From Demequina salsinemoris (GTDB lineage: Bacteria; Actinomycetota; Actinomycetes; Actinomycetales; Demequinaceae): DNA of 64,000 nt. A program made the translations under genes and the position numbers. Shown piece after piece: positions 1 to 8,556 of this stretch. The DNA lies in NCBI RefSeq assembly GCF_000974805.1, contig NZ_BBQZ01000001.1, forward strand, positions 62,001-126,000. Direction: 5' to 3'. The notes under the pieces are model-generated. The model searched no databases. It was given only the letters and a program-made list of their open reading frames with translations, and was not told the origin of the DNA. Positions within the stretch are counted from its first letter, which is position 1; each line of letters starts with the position of its first letter.

Positions 1-145
1 GGGCCTTGGCCGCGACGCCCTCGCCCTCGCGCACGAGGCCGAGCAGGATGTGCTCGGTCCCGATGTAGTTGTGGTTGAGCATGCGCGCCTCTTCCTGCGC
101 AAGCACGACCACTCGGCGGGCCCGATCGGTGAACCGCTCGAACAT
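1..145 (-). CDS. clpC: ClpC-type Clp ATPase, N-terminal 48 residues (runs off window)
   Basis: The protein starts [20 protein letters not shown] and continues through [12 protein letters not shown], the first repeat of the Clp N-domain that docks adaptors and substrates. ClpC is the AAA+ unfoldase that feeds proteins to ClpP in the cytoplasm. The ATG at 145 follows a strong GGGAGG ribosome-binding site, which fixes the start. Only about 6 percent of the expected ~840 residues lie in the window, so the ATPase domains cannot be checked. The N-terminus is nearly identical to actinobacterial ClpC, and ClpB begins differently. A candidate ClgR operator lies in the upstream region. Confidence 0.93.
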   Translation of the reverse strand, partial: MFERFTDRARRVVVLAQEEARMLNHNYIGTEHILLGLVREGEGVAAKA

Positions 146-278
146 GTGAACCTCCCAAAGAGTTGTCCGGCCGAGGCCGGGAGTCGCGGCCCTTGCACAC
201 TGCCAAGGGTCGCCGCACGGGAGACACCGCCCCCGTGCGCTTCCAGGCTAACCAGCGCCAAGGGCACCGAATGCCCGT

Positions 279-296
279 GTTCGCCAGGGGCGTGAC
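279..296 (-). promoter_or_regulatory. Possible ClgR operator upstream of clpC
   Basis: The sequence GTTCGCCAGGGGCGTGAC resembles the ClgR box known from streptomycetes and corynebacteria (GTTCGCY, short spacer, RGCGAAC). The left half matches fully and the right half only partly. It lies about 135 bp upstream of the clpC start, in the only long non-coding stretch before that gene, where ClgR sites are found in relatives. This is inference from pattern; no clgR gene is in the window. Confidence 0.4.
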
Positions 297-343
297 ACTG
301 TTCACCCACAGGAAACAAGACCTGTGACCGCCGTCTCATACGG

Positions 344-405
344 GGACGATGCGACACGTCCCGGCAACACGGGGACGATGCGGGGGTTGCGGCCGGGATG
401 ATGCG
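344..405. repeat. Cluster of GGACGATGCG decamers
   Basis: Two exact copies of GGACGATGCG (344-353, 373-382) and one copy with a single change (GGATGATGCG, 396-405) lie in the 316-bp gap between clpC and dtd. The remainder of the gap (146-461) holds the clpC leader and the possible ClgR site, and I see no gene in it. The decamer recurs in many other intergenic regions of the window. Confidence 0.7.
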
Positions 406-461
406 GATAGAGCGAGGGAGGCGCCTGGGTCGGGCGAAATCGCCGTAGGCGCGGGCGGTTC

Positions 462-887
462 CTAGGCCTCGACGATGATCGTGATCGGCCCGTCGTTGAC
501 GAGCTCGACCTTCATGTCTGCGCCGAAGACGCCGGTCCCGACCTCGAGCCCGCGTCCGCGCAGCGACTCGACCACGGCATCGACCAGAGGCTCCGCCACC
601 GGTCCGGGCGCCGCCTGGTTCCACGTGGGGCGGCGGCCCTTGCGAGTATCCGCGTAGAGCGTGAACTGGCTGACGACGATGACGGGAGCGCCCTCGTCGA
701 GCACCGAGCGCTCGTCATCGAGAATGCGCAGATCCGCGATCTTGCGGGCGATCGTCTCGACCTGCTCCGGACCATCGTCGTGCGTCACGCCCACGAGGGC
801 GAGGATCCCCTGGCGGTCGAAGGAGGCGGTGACGACGCCGTCGACCGTGACCGACGCGCGTGAGGCGCGCTGGAGGACGGCCTTCAC
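462..887 (-). CDS. dtd: D-aminoacyl-tRNA deacylase
   Basis: This 141-residue protein has the full DTD fold length and both signature motifs: SQFTLYAD at residues 73-80 and the Gly-cisPro loop NDGP at 131-134, which reads the chirality of the amino acid. It hydrolyses D-aminoacyl-tRNAs, and also Gly-tRNA(Ala), in the cytoplasm so that D-residues do not enter proteins. The start is GTG with a poor ribosome-binding site, 34 bp after the DUF2516 gene, so translation may depend on read-through from that gene. No catalytic residue appears to be missing. Confidence 0.95.
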   Translation of the reverse strand: MKAVLQRASRASVTVDGVVTASFDRQGILALVGVTHDDGPEQVETIARKIADLRILDDERSVLDEGAPVIVVSQFTLYADTRKGRRPTWNQAAPGPVAEPLVDAVVESLRGRGLEVGTGVFGADMKVELVNDGPITIIVEA

Positions 888-921
888 GGGCGGGTGTCCG
901 GGAGCAGCGGGCGAGCCAGGG

Positions 922-1257
922 TCACCATGTCCCGCCCTTGGGGCCGCGCGAGCCCGGGCGGTGGTGCGGCGCGACCTTGACTCGCACCTCGACGAAGTAG
1001 ACGAGCACGGCGACGATCGACAGCAGGCCGAAGAAGCCGATGATCCCGCTGCCGATGCCGATCGGCGCGGGAACCGAGATGAACGCGATCAGCGCGGCGA
1101 TGCCGAGGATCCCGAGCCAGATCGGCTTGGTCTGCTTGCCCGCGGCGACGTAGGCCTCGTTGGAGTACTTCGCGGCGTCGATCAGCGCCCACACCGAGCC
1201 GACGAAGGCGGCTACCGAGAGCACGATGATCACGAGGTTCTGCAGAAAGGCGAACAA
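922..1257 (-). CDS. DUF2516-type membrane protein
   Basis: A small protein with three predicted membrane segments (about residues 5-25, 45-65 and 72-92) and a basic, Gly/Pro-rich tail. Its length and pattern fit the DUF2516 family of actinobacterial membrane proteins, whose function is unknown. I place the start at a TTG (MFAFLQNLV) because GAGGAG lies six bases upstream. A GTG at 1293 would add 12 residues with no hydrophobic or conserved content. It is followed by dtd on the same strand. Confidence 0.7.
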   Translation of the reverse strand: MFAFLQNLVIIVLSVAAFVGSVWALIDAAKYSNEAYVAAGKQTKPIWLGILGIAALIAFISVPAPIGIGSGIIGFFGLLSIVAVLVYFVEVRVKVAPHHRPGSRGPKGGTW

Positions 1258-1350
1258 GTCAGGCTCCTCGGGGACCGGCGATGCGACGCGCACCAGGGTA
1301 GCGCGGGGGGTGCTCAGCGCGGAACGGTGGCGATCACACCTCGACGGCGT

Positions 1351-1611
1351 TCAGGCGACGGTGGCCTCTTCAATGGCGCGGGATCGCTGCCACTGGCGGA
1401 GGTGGCGGATAGCCTCCGCGATGTCCATCGCCGCGATCCCGATCGACAGGTAACGCTGAAGGCCCTGCTCGGTGACGGCCAGCGCGATGAAGGCGAGCGC
1501 GGACAGCGCCCACAGCGCGGCGTGGGGGAGCGGCGGCGGCTTCCACACGGTGCCGGCGACCAGCACGACGACGAGCGCCAGAAGCGCGAGCACGAGCAGT
1601 GCGTTCTCCAT
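1351..1611 (-). CDS. Small two-helix membrane protein, unknown function
   Basis: An 86-residue protein beginning MENALLVLALLALVVVLVAG, with two hydrophobic stretches (about 4-22 and 33-48) and a charged C-terminal third. The start is preceded by GGGGGAATC, a weak ribosome-binding site. It resembles small conserved membrane proteins of actinobacteria, but I cannot name a family. It lies on the same strand as its neighbours ygfZ and the DUF2516 gene, with about 90 bp on either side. Confidence 0.6.
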   Translation of the reverse strand: MENALLVLALLALVVVLVAGTVWKPPPLPHAALWALSALAFIALAVTEQGLQRYLSIGIAAMDIAEAIRHLRQWQRSRAIEEATVA

Positions 1612-1704
1612 GATTCCCCCTTGAACGTGCGCTCATCATGCGCTCGCCGCGCGGTCGCCGCAACAGATGGCGACACGCAGTCACCTGTCAGATGCTGCGA
1701 AGGG

Positions 1705-2862
1705 TCAGTCAGGCATGTCGCCGCCGTCGGCGGCGCAGCCCTTGCCCATCAGCAGGCCCTTCATGGTGGGTCCGACCTTGGGCGGGCGGTCGGCGCTGAA
1801 GCCGTCCGCGTTGACGATCAGCTCCTGCGCGGCCGAGAGCGGCCCGCCGTCCGACGGCACGACGAGCGTGGCCGACGGGTCGGTGGACCGCTTGAGCACG
1901 GCCAGTGCGATCGGGCCCAGCTCGTGATGGCGCGCGACGGACGTGACGTGCCCGGCGACCGCCGCATCGTCCGCGTCGCCGAGCAGAACCGGCGCCCCGG
2001 GTTCGGGGAGCGCGTGCGCGGAGCCGTCGAGGTGAAGAAGAGTGAGGCGACGAGGCGGCCGGCCGACGTTGTGGACCTTCGCCACGGTCTCCTGGCCGCG
2101 GTAGCAGCCCTTGTGCAGATGCACGGCGGTGCGCAGCCAGTCGAGCTCGTGCGGCAGCGAGGTCTCGTCGACCTCGGCCGCAGCGCGGGGCCGGTACGCC
2201 TCGATGCGCAGGGCCTCGCTCGCCCAGGTGCCGGCGAGCGTCCAGCCCGACGCGAGGCGCGCGTCGACCTCGGCGCCCAGCGTCGCGCGGGGGACGAGCA
2301 CGAGCCGCCAGGGACGCATCGTCCCCGGGTGCGTGTCGGCCGAGGCCGCGTACGTGGTGCCGCCGGCAGCGACGAAGGGCCACGGATCCACCCACGTGAC
2401 GGGCTCCCCGTCCGCGGCGGGAGCGCGCACGGCCTCGCCCAGCGCCGCCCACTCGGGCGTGACGTCCACGACCTCGACGCGCAGCATGAAGCGCATCCGG
2501 TCAAGGAAGGTCGCGAGCCCCGCGGGGGTCTCGGTGATGAGCCACGTGGTCTCACCGTCGTCCACCGCGGCGGCGACGTGCTCGATCCGGCCCTGCGGGC
2601 TGAGGATCATGAGCTCGGTCGATGCTCCAGGGGAGAGCGCGGCGACCTCCTGGGTCGACAGCGAGTTGAGCCACGAGAGCCGATCCGGCCCGGTGACCGT
2701 GAGGATCCCCAGGTGCGACTGGTCCACGACCGCGCGTCCCTGCGCGAGCGCGCGCTGCTCCGCGGTCGGGTCGCCGTAGTGCCACGCGACCCCCGCATCG
2801 AGGCCGGTCGCCTCGACGGCGCCATGGCGTGACAGCAGGGGGCTCGTGGTCGTGGTGCTCAT
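1705..2862 (-). CDS. ygfZ: Folate-binding protein YgfZ (iron-sulfur cluster maturation/repair)
   Basis: A 385-residue GcvT-like protein. The YgfZ signature KGCYRGQE is present near residue 250, with its conserved cysteine, and separates this family from true aminomethyltransferases. YgfZ uses tetrahydrofolate to help maintain certain Fe-S enzymes such as MiaB; its exact reaction is not settled. The N-terminal half carries the GcvT-type fold (VTGPDRLSWLNSLSTQ) and the C-terminal part the beta-barrel domain. The ATG at 2862 lies 13 bp after the nitrobindin-like gene and has no ribosome-binding site of its own, which suggests translational coupling. This pairing is common in actinobacteria. Confidence 0.92.
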   Translation of the reverse strand: MSTTTTSPLLSRHGAVEATGLDAGVAWHYGDPTAEQRALAQGRAVVDQSHLGILTVTGPDRLSWLNSLSTQEVAALSPGASTELMILSPQGRIEHVAAAVDDGETTWLITETPAGLATFLDRMRFMLRVEVVDVTPEWAALGEAVRAPAADGEPVTWVDPWPFVAAGGTTYAASADTHPGTMRPWRLVLVPRATLGAEVDARLASGWTLAGTWASEALRIEAYRPRAAAEVDETSLPHELDWLRTAVHLHKGCYRGQETVAKVHNVGRPPRRLTLLHLDGSAHALPEPGAPVLLGDADDAAVAGHVTSVARHHELGPIALAVLKRSTDPSATLVVPSDGGPLSAAQELIVNADGFSADRPPKVGPTMKGLLMGKGCAADGGDMPD

Positions 2863-2875
2863 GGGGGAGGAACGC

Positions 2876-3487
2876 TCAGGGCGCCTCGGGGGATTCCCCG
2901 GCGGGCGCATCGTCCGTCCCGCCAGCGGCATCGTCGAGGCCGACGACCCCGGACTCCTCGCCCGCGCGCGACATCCGCGCGGCGGCATACGACTGGAGCT
3001 CCTGGCCGAAGGCCGCGAGGTCCCACGCCCACATGAGCTCGCCCTTGACGTTGCCGTACATGCGGGTCGCGCCGCGCACCTCGGGGCCGCTCTCGGTCGA
3101 CGCGATGAAGCGTGTCGCCAGATCGACACGGCCGTTGCCGACCGCGCCCATGTACGCCGAGATGACGCCGGACGCCTCGGTGAGGATGACCTCGAGCGGG
3201 TGCTGGAAGTCCTGCAGCTCGACGCCCTCGGGCGCCGACGGCGCGACTCGCCAGAAGCCGGACTCGACCTGCCACACGAGGCCCTCCTCGCCGTCGGGAC
3301 CCATCAGCGTGATGGTCGACGAGTAGATGAGGTACGGGCCGCCGTCGTGGTCGAACGAGAGGCGCTGGCGGAAGGCCGTCGCCTCGATGCCGGGGTAGGA
3401 GAGCTCGCCCGAGCCCTCCCATTCACCCACGAGCCACGCGAGGGGATAGACCTCGGGAGCCAGGCCGTCGGGAAGAGTGAAGGTCAC
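2876..3487 (-). CDS. Nitrobindin-like heme protein (FABP/DUF1794 family, peroxynitrite isomerase type)
   Basis: A 203-residue beta-barrel protein with the GxWxGxG signature (GEWEGSG, residues 21-27) of bacterial nitrobindins. In mycobacterial and human relatives these bind heme and isomerise peroxynitrite to nitrate. The conserved strands and a late Trp/Ala region (LMWAWDLAAFGQ) are intact. The C-terminal 30 residues are acidic and low-complexity. The GTG start at 3487 follows AAGGACGGAG and overlaps the stop of the preceding 36-codon gene by four bases (GTGA). It forms a three-gene unit with that gene and ygfZ. Confidence 0.85.
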   Translation of the reverse strand: MTFTLPDGLAPEVYPLAWLVGEWEGSGELSYPGIEATAFRQRLSFDHDGGPYLIYSSTITLMGPDGEEGLVWQVESGFWRVAPSAPEGVELQDFQHPLEVILTEASGVISAYMGAVGNGRVDLATRFIASTESGPEVRGATRMYGNVKGELMWAWDLAAFGQELQSYAAARMSRAGEESGVVGLDDAAGGTDDAPAGESPEAP

Positions 3488-3594
3488 CGCGCTCCGTCCT
3501 TCAGCAGGCGGTAGGCGACGATGCCGACGATCCACGCGGTGGCGGCGAAGCCGAGCACCGCGAGGACGGTGAAGAGGAGCCCCAGTGCTGTCAT
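3484..3594 (-). CDS. 36-residue single-pass membrane peptide
   Basis: This short reading frame encodes MTALGLLFTVLAVLGFAATA and then a short tail ending LLKDGAR. Residues 3-29 would form one transmembrane helix, with a positively charged, probably cytoplasmic, C-terminus. Its stop codon shares four bases with the GTG start of the nitrobindin-like gene, the usual sign of coupled translation in this genome, which is the main reason to believe it is real. It could be a membrane partner of that heme protein or only a leader peptide. No family is recognised. Confidence 0.6.
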   Translation of the reverse strand: MTALGLLFTVLAVLGFAATAWIVGIVAYRLLKDGAR

Positions 3595-3637
3595 GCGTTC
3601 ATCCTAGGACGAAAGGCCTGCCGTGGTCAGGCGCCGC

Positions 3638-4075
3638 TCACGCGCGCCTGGTGGCGCGCGTCGCGAGCAGGTAGACCTCGCAGCCCAGGCAGAAGTCGAA
3701 CACCGCGTTGAGGAACGACGCGATCACGACGAAGCCGATCGCGATGTAGAAGCCGAGCACGACGCCGAAGCCGAGGAACGCGATCGCGAGCACCGCGAAG
3801 CCGAGCCCGACCTGCTGCGCGAAGCGCGGCGCGCGGAACGACTCGGTCTCGGTGGGCGGGTCCAGGCGCGGGCGTACCCACTTCTGGAACGCCCACGACT
3901 GCACCGTGGCCTGCGGGCCGACGATCGCGCCGGGCATGAACAGCGCCGCGAGCAGGAACGCGAGCACGAGCCCGACGCTGTTCGCGCCGACGACGAGTGC
4001 CGCGACAGCGATCACGAGCGTCACGGCCGCGCCGAAGCGCGGGCCGCGTGGGTCGATGCGGATGTCCTTGGCCAT
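3638..4075 (-). CDS. DUF4395 membrane protein
   Basis: A 145-residue protein with four predicted membrane helices: two between about residues 14-53 and two between about 87-125. It also has a conserved FCLGCE motif near the C-terminus, which gives two cysteines two residues apart. This matches DUF4395, which in actinobacteria is regularly encoded beside a thioredoxin-like protein, as here. A redox role for the CxxC is therefore plausible but unproven. The ribosome-binding site GGAGGAAGAC lies directly before the ATG. Confidence 0.8.
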   Translation of the reverse strand: MAKDIRIDPRGPRFGAAVTLVIAVAALVVGANSVGLVLAFLLAALFMPGAIVGPQATVQSWAFQKWVRPRLDPPTETESFRAPRFAQQVGLGFAVLAIAFLGFGVVLGFYIAIGFVVIASFLNAVFDFCLGCEVYLLATRATRRA

Positions 4076-4167
4076 GTCTTCCTCCGGGGGTGGGGGTCGT
4101 GCCCTCAGGCACGTGCGGGGATTGTAGAGGGACGACGCGGGTGGGCGTCATGCCCTGGCAGGTATCG

Positions 4168-4177
4168 GGACGATGCG
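4168..4177 (+). repeat. GGACGATGCG decamer, single copy
   Basis: One exact copy lies in the 133-bp gap between the thioredoxin and DUF4395 genes, with a one-base variant (GGACGACGCG) about 40 bp before it. It belongs to the dispersed family described in the findings. Confidence 0.6.
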
Positions 4178-4208
4178 CGGGCCGGGTGGGCGCCCGCGCT
4201 GGGGGCTG

Positions 4209-4643
4209 TCAGATCGCGTACTCGGTGCCGGCGGGCGGGGTCGCGTCGATCGCCTCGCGCGCCTGCGCCTCGGACGGCGCGCCCGAGATGCGGGCGACCA
4301 CGACCCCGTTCGTGTCGAGCACGAGCGTCGTCGGGGTGCGCATGATGTCGAGCTCGCGCGCGAGCTCGAGTCGCTCCGACGCGTCGATCTCGACGTGGCT
4401 CACGCCCTCGTACTCCTCGGCGACCCGGGTGAGCAGCGCCTTGGTGGGCGGGCACTTCGCGCACACCGGGGTCGAGAACTGCACGAAGGTCGCGCGGTAG
4501 CCGCGCGGAGCGCCCAACACTGCGGGCGTGAGCGCGCCCGGGATCTCGACGCGCGTCACGCGACCCTGGCGGCTTGACCACCACCAGTACGCGAGCGACG
4601 CGATCACGAGCAGGGCGAGCACGATCAGCACTCGAACGAGCAA
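4209..4643 (-). CDS. Membrane-anchored thioredoxin-family protein
   Basis: A 144-residue protein with an N-terminal transmembrane anchor (about residues 4-22) followed by a thioredoxin fold. The active site is the CxxC motif CAKC (C61, C64) in FSTPVCAKCPPTK, and the cis-proline loop is MRTPTT near residue 103. The thioredoxin domain should lie outside the membrane and exchange disulfides or reduce targets there. The start is TTG, with GGAGG seven bases upstream and 12 bp after the upstream membrane gene. The adjacent DUF4395 protein also has a CxxC and is the likely partner. Confidence 0.85.
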   Translation of the reverse strand: MLVRVLIVLALLVIASLAYWWWSSRQGRVTRVEIPGALTPAVLGAPRGYRATFVQFSTPVCAKCPPTKALLTRVAEEYEGVSHVEIDASERLELARELDIMRTPTTLVLDTNGVVVARISGAPSEAQAREAIDATPPAGTEYAI

Positions 4644-4655
4644 GGGGGACCTCCG

Positions 4656-5390
4656 TCAACCGATGAGCAGGCGGCCCGCCAGGTAGACGAGCGTGCCGGC
4701 GATGAGAACGGGCGCGATCGCCGAGGATATTCCCGCCCAGCGGGAGCGAGGCCGCGGCTCGCGTCGGTTCATCTCCGCCATCAGCACGACGGCGGCCCCC
4801 GTCAAGAGGCCCGTGAGGATGCCGCCGTACCAGCTGAGAGAGGGGAAGAGGAGGCCCATGGCCGCGCCGGCGCCTGCCCCGAGCGTGAACGTGAGCATCG
4901 CGTTGACGCCGGGGTTGCGTGTCGCGGCGGAGAACACCGCCGCCATCGCGAGCGTGATCGCGCCGGCGACGACGAGGTCCTCCGCGCCGGGCGTGCGGAC
5001 CGCGGCCACCCAGGCCGCGCCCGAGGTCGCGATCGCGCCGCCCGCGGCCGTTCCCGAGACCGAGCTGAGCACATGTCCGCGCGGAGAGGGGAAGAACACC
5101 TGGGCGACCAGCGCCGCCACCGTGACCGCCGCGAGGGCGATCGCGATGTACCGCAGGTAGGGCTCGCTGCGGCCGACCGCGACGGCGACGAGGGCGACGA
5201 CCCCGCCGCCACCCACGATGCCCGCGGTGGTCCACCGATGGCCCACATGCACGAGGCTCGACCACCCGATCCCCATGGCGACGGCCATGGCCAGGATGGC
5301 GAGCGCGAGGTATCTCGCCCCCAGGTAGCCCGAGCCCGCGACCAGTGCGGCGGCGACGGCGGTGATCGACGCGCGGGATGTCGGAGCCAT
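4656..5390 (-). CDS. Polytopic membrane protein, unknown function
   Basis: A 244-residue, very Ala/Val/Gly-rich protein with about seven or eight predicted membrane segments and few charged residues. An RREPRPRSR loop near residue 213 is probably cytoplasmic. I recognise no family. Its stop lies 12 bp before the TTG start of the thioredoxin gene, so the two form an operon. No convincing ribosome-binding site precedes the ATG, and a leaderless transcript is possible. It is divergent from glnR with a gap of only 56 bp. Confidence 0.65.
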   Translation of the reverse strand: MAPTSRASITAVAAALVAGSGYLGARYLALAILAMAVAMGIGWSSLVHVGHRWTTAGIVGGGGVVALVAVAVGRSEPYLRYIAIALAAVTVAALVAQVFFPSPRGHVLSSVSGTAAGGAIATSGAAWVAAVRTPGAEDLVVAGAITLAMAAVFSAATRNPGVNAMLTFTLGAGAGAAMGLLFPSLSWYGGILTGLLTGAAVVLMAEMNRREPRPRSRWAGISSAIAPVLIAGTLVYLAGRLLIG

Positions 5391-5446
5391 GGTGGTTAGT
5401 CTGGCATGCGCCGCCCCGCTACAGTTAAGCCAATCGGGAGGTGGCG

Positions 5447-6157
5447 ATGGCAGACCTGCTTGTGCTCACCCCGTCCGGAGACGGGGCTGGCGCGGTCCTG
5501 CCTGCCCTTTCACTGCTGAGCCATCGGACTCGCGTGGTCGAGCCCGAGCCCGCCGCGATGCTCGATGCGATGGACGCCGACGTGCTCGTCGTCGATGCCC
5601 GCAACGATCTCGCCCAGGCGCGCAACAACTGCAAGCTTGTGCAGGTCACCGGGGTGACCGTGCCACTGCTGCTGGTGCTCAGGGATGGCGGGATGTCGAT
5701 CGTCACGAGCGAGTGGGGCGCGGACGACGTGGTGCTCGCCGATGCCTCGCCCGCCGAGGTCGAGGCTCGCATCAGGCTCATGATGGGCCGCGCGAGCTCC
5801 GAGGATCCGTTGGAGAAGGCCGCCGAGTTCTCCTCGGGCGATCTCACGGTGGACGTCGGCGGCTACACGGCCAGGCTCAAGGGCGTGCCGCTCGACCTGA
5901 CCTACAAGGAGTTCGAGCTCCTCAAGTACCTCATGCAGCATCCCGGCCGCGTCTACACGCGTGACCAGCTGCTCCAGGAGGTGTGGGGCTTCGACTACTA
6001 CGGCGGCACCCGCACCGTCGACGTGCACGTGCGTCGCCTGCGAGCCAAGCTCGGCTCGGAGCACGAGCAGCTCATCGGCACGGTCCGCAACGTCGGCTAC
6101 CGCTTCGACCCGCCCGCTCCCAAGCCCGCCGCGGATCCCGAGACCGCCAAGGCGTAG
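5447..6157 (+). CDS. glnR: GlnR-type orphan OmpR-family transcription regulator
   Basis: A 236-residue protein with an N-terminal pseudo-receiver domain (1-115) and a C-terminal winged helix (about 135-225; [20 protein letters not shown]). The receiver starts MADLLVLT and keeps the equivalent of D50 (VLVVDARND) but lacks the normal acidic pocket. GlnR of Streptomyces and Amycolatopsis is likewise not phosphorylated and dimerises through this Asp. GlnR controls nitrogen genes and, in several actinobacteria, sugar ABC importers, which is relevant here. No histidine kinase gene is adjacent. The ATG at 5447 has GGGAGG five bases upstream; a GTG at 5441 would overlap that site. Confidence 0.85.
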   Translation: MADLLVLTPSGDGAGAVLPALSLLSHRTRVVEPEPAAMLDAMDADVLVVDARNDLAQARNNCKLVQVTGVTVPLLLVLRDGGMSIVTSEWGADDVVLADASPAEVEARIRLMMGRASSEDPLEKAAEFSSGDLTVDVGGYTARLKGVPLDLTYKEFELLKYLMQHPGRVYTRDQLLQEVWGFDYYGGTRTVDVHVRRLRAKLGSEHEQLIGTVRNVGYRFDPPAPKPAADPETAKA

Positions 6158-6282
6158 AGGCCTCGGTGAGTCGGGCGCGCCGTGTCCCGCGGCGCGCACA
6201 GTCATCCTTGAGCACGAGGGCAGGCCCCTGCGCGCCTGAGTAACCTGGACGTGGATCCCTGTACCCCGACCCAGGAGCCCGC

Positions 6283-7611
6283 ATGCCGAACAAGCCCGCG
6301 CGTCTATTCTCGCGACTCACCCCATCGACCGAGCGCACGCTCGCCGATGTGCTGAGGACCGAGCGCGCGGGAGGCATCCTGCTGCTGATCGGCACCGTCG
6401 CCGCGCTGATCTGGGCGAACTCGGCGTGGTCGGACTCGTACGAGGCGATGAAGTCGTTCACCATCGGCCCCGAGGCGCTGCACCTCCACCTCGACCTCGC
6501 CCACTGGGCGAAGGACGGGCTCCTCGCCATCTTCTTCTTCGTCGTGGGTCTCGAGCTCAAGCGTGAGATCGTCGTCGGCGAGCTGCGACGCCCCTCGACC
6601 GCGATCGTGCCGATCGTCGCCGCGATCGGCGGCATGGCGATGCCCGCGATCCTCTACACGGTCGTGAACCTTCAGGACGGCGGCTCGACCGCCGGGTGGG
6701 CGGTTCCGACGGCCACCGACATCGCCTTCGCGGTCGCGGTGCTGTCCGTGGTCGGCAAGTGGCTGCCGAACGCGCTTCGCGCTTTCCTGCTGACGCTCGC
6801 CGTGGTCGACGATCTCCTGGCGATCATCATCATCGCGGTGTTCTTCACCGACGAGATCGACTTCGTGATGCTGGGCGCGTCCGTGGCCTGCATCATCGTC
6901 TTCGCGGTGCTCGCGTCCAAGCGGATCACGTCGCCGTGGCTGCTGTTCCCGCTCGCGTTCGCGGCGTGGGCCTTCATGCACGCCTCCGGCATCCACGCGA
7001 CCATCGCCGGCGTCGCGCTCGGCATGGCCGTCCCCGCGATCAAGGCCAAGGGCGAGAAGCACTCCCTCGCCGAGCACTGGGAGCACCTGTGGCGCCCGGT
7101 CTCCGCGGGCTTCGCGGTTCCCGTGTTCGCGCTGTTCGCCGCGGGCGTCACGCTGTCCGGCGAGGCGCTGTCGAGCGCGATCTCGGATCCTGTCGCCCAG
7201 GGTGTCGTCGTCGGTCTCGTGATCGGCAAGCCGCTCGGCATCTTCCTCGCGACGTGGCTCGTCGCGACCTTCACGCGCGCCAACCTGGACCGAGGCATCA
7301 GCTGGCCCGACGTCCTGGGCATGGCCTTCCTCGCGGGCATCGGCTTCACGGTGTCGCTCCTCATCGGCGACCTCGCCTTCAACGGCGAGCGCGAGGCAGA
7401 GGTGAAGATGTCCGTGCTCGCGGCCTCGGTGCTCGCCGCGGTCCTGGGCGCCGCGATGCTCGCGTGGCGGGACCGGAGCTATCGGAAGACCTACGAGTCG
7501 CGCTCGATCCCTGTCGGTCACGACCGCATGGGCGACGCGCACGAGCTCGCGCGCGAGATCGGCGGCGTCGCCGAGCCGGCGCCGAAGCAGGACGGTGCCG
7601 ACACGCACTGA
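6283..7611 (+). CDS. nhaA: NhaA-type Na+/H+ antiporter
   Basis: A 442-residue integral membrane protein with the NhaA pattern of about 12 helices. The ion-binding Asp pair VVDDLLA is at residues 176-177 (E. coli D163/D164), and there are conserved GLELKRE and TDIAFA motifs. It exchanges cytoplasmic Na+ for external protons and supports pH and salt tolerance. The start has AGGAG five bases upstream. It is monocistronic, 125 bp after glnR and convergent with nth. The soluble C-terminal tail of about 45 residues is longer than in E. coli. Confidence 0.96.
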   Translation: MPNKPARLFSRLTPSTERTLADVLRTERAGGILLLIGTVAALIWANSAWSDSYEAMKSFTIGPEALHLHLDLAHWAKDGLLAIFFFVVGLELKREIVVGELRRPSTAIVPIVAAIGGMAMPAILYTVVNLQDGGSTAGWAVPTATDIAFAVAVLSVVGKWLPNALRAFLLTLAVVDDLLAIIIIAVFFTDEIDFVMLGASVACIIVFAVLASKRITSPWLLFPLAFAAWAFMHASGIHATIAGVALGMAVPAIKAKGEKHSLAEHWEHLWRPVSAGFAVPVFALFAAGVTLSGEALSSAISDPVAQGVVVGLVIGKPLGIFLATWLVATFTRANLDRGISWPDVLGMAFLAGIGFTVSLLIGDLAFNGEREAEVKMSVLAASVLAAVLGAAMLAWRDRSYRKTYESRSIPVGHDRMGDAHELAREIGGVAEPAPKQDGADTH

Positions 7612-7650
7612 GTCGTTGCAGCACTGAGCGCGTGCAGCATCGCCCCTCCA

Positions 7651-7660
7651 GGACGATGCG
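7651..7660 (+). repeat. GGACGATGCG decamer between nhaA and nth
   Basis: An exact copy lies between two convergent genes. Part of it (CGATGC) can pair with GCATCG at 7637-7642 to form a weak hairpin, so it may contribute to a terminator as the copies at 9697 and 9722 do. Confidence 0.55.
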
Positions 7661-7696
7661 GTGTCTCAGGGAGTGCGGTGCCTCAGGATGCGGCGC

Positions 7697-8404
7697 CTAG
7701 GAGGACGCCTGGCGCACCTTGGCGCCGGGCGCGGTCGGGCACAGCGCCGCGATCTCGCATGAGCCGCAGTCGGGCTTGCGAGCCATGCAGCGTCGTCGTC
7801 CGTGGAAGATCACCCGGTGGGACCACAGCGTCCACTCGCGCCGCTCGATGAGCGCCATGAGGTCGCGCTCGACCACCACGGGATCCTCGTTGACCGTGAG
7901 GCCCAGTCGTCGCGCGAGGCGGCCCATGTGGGTGTCCACCGTGATGCCTGGCACGTCGAAGGCGTTGCCGAGCACGACGTTCGCCGTCTTCCTGCCGACC
8001 CCGCGGAGCGTGACGAGATCCTTGAGGCGTCCCGGAACCTCGCCGTCGTATCGCTCGACGATGTCCCGGCTGAGTCCCAGCAGCGACTCCGCCTTCGCTC
8101 GATAGAACCCGGTGGGCTTGATGAGCGCCTCGAGCGCGTCCCGGTCCGCGTCGGCCATGGCCCGCGCGTCGGGGTACACGGCGAACAGGCCAGGCGTCAC
8201 CTGATTGACCCGCACGTCCGTGCACTGGGCGGACAGGACCGTGGCGGCCAGCAGCTGGAAGGGCGTCCCGTAGTCGAGCTCGCAGTGCGCGTCGGGGTAG
8301 ACCTCGGCGAGCGCCCGGTTGATCGCTCGGGCCCGGCGGACGAGCGCCACGGGCGGGGCGGCATCGTCTGAGGCGGCGACGGTCAGCGGGGTGCGGCTGG
8401 ACAT
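7697..8404 (-). CDS. nth: Endonuclease III (DNA glycosylase/AP lyase)
   Basis: A 235-residue protein with every landmark of the family: the helix-hairpin-helix [13 protein letters not shown] with its catalytic Lys, the catalytic Asp in [12 protein letters not shown], and a C-terminal [4Fe-4S] cluster motif with cysteines spaced 6-2-5 ([17 protein letters not shown]). It removes oxidised pyrimidines and nicks abasic sites in base-excision repair. The ATG at 8404 follows a modest GGTGGA site. nth next to a Crp-family gene is the standard actinobacterial order. Confidence 0.95.
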   Translation of the reverse strand: MSSRTPLTVAASDDAAPPVALVRRARAINRALAEVYPDAHCELDYGTPFQLLAATVLSAQCTDVRVNQVTPGLFAVYPDARAMADADRDALEALIKPTGFYRAKAESLLGLSRDIVERYDGEVPGRLKDLVTLRGVGRKTANVVLGNAFDVPGITVDTHMGRLARRLGLTVNEDPVVVERDLMALIERREWTLWSHRVIFHGRRRCMARKPDCGSCEIAALCPTAPGAKVRQASS

Positions 8405-8556
8405 GCCGTCCACCCTAGGTGACCATCGCGTCGCCCACCCTCGCCGTCGCGTCGTCCCGGGCCGAGGAACTCTCAAGAGAGGGACTCGGCGAACCGATAG
8501 AGGGGGGGACAGAGGTCCTGCAGGGATGTGTGCCCTCGCGAGCCCCAGGGAGTGGA

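Noticed and set aside
661-2832. A 723-codon open frame opposite dtd, DUF2516 and ygfZ
   Set aside because: It crosses several well-supported genes on the other strand and intergenic DNA, and its product is Arg/Gly-rich nonsense.
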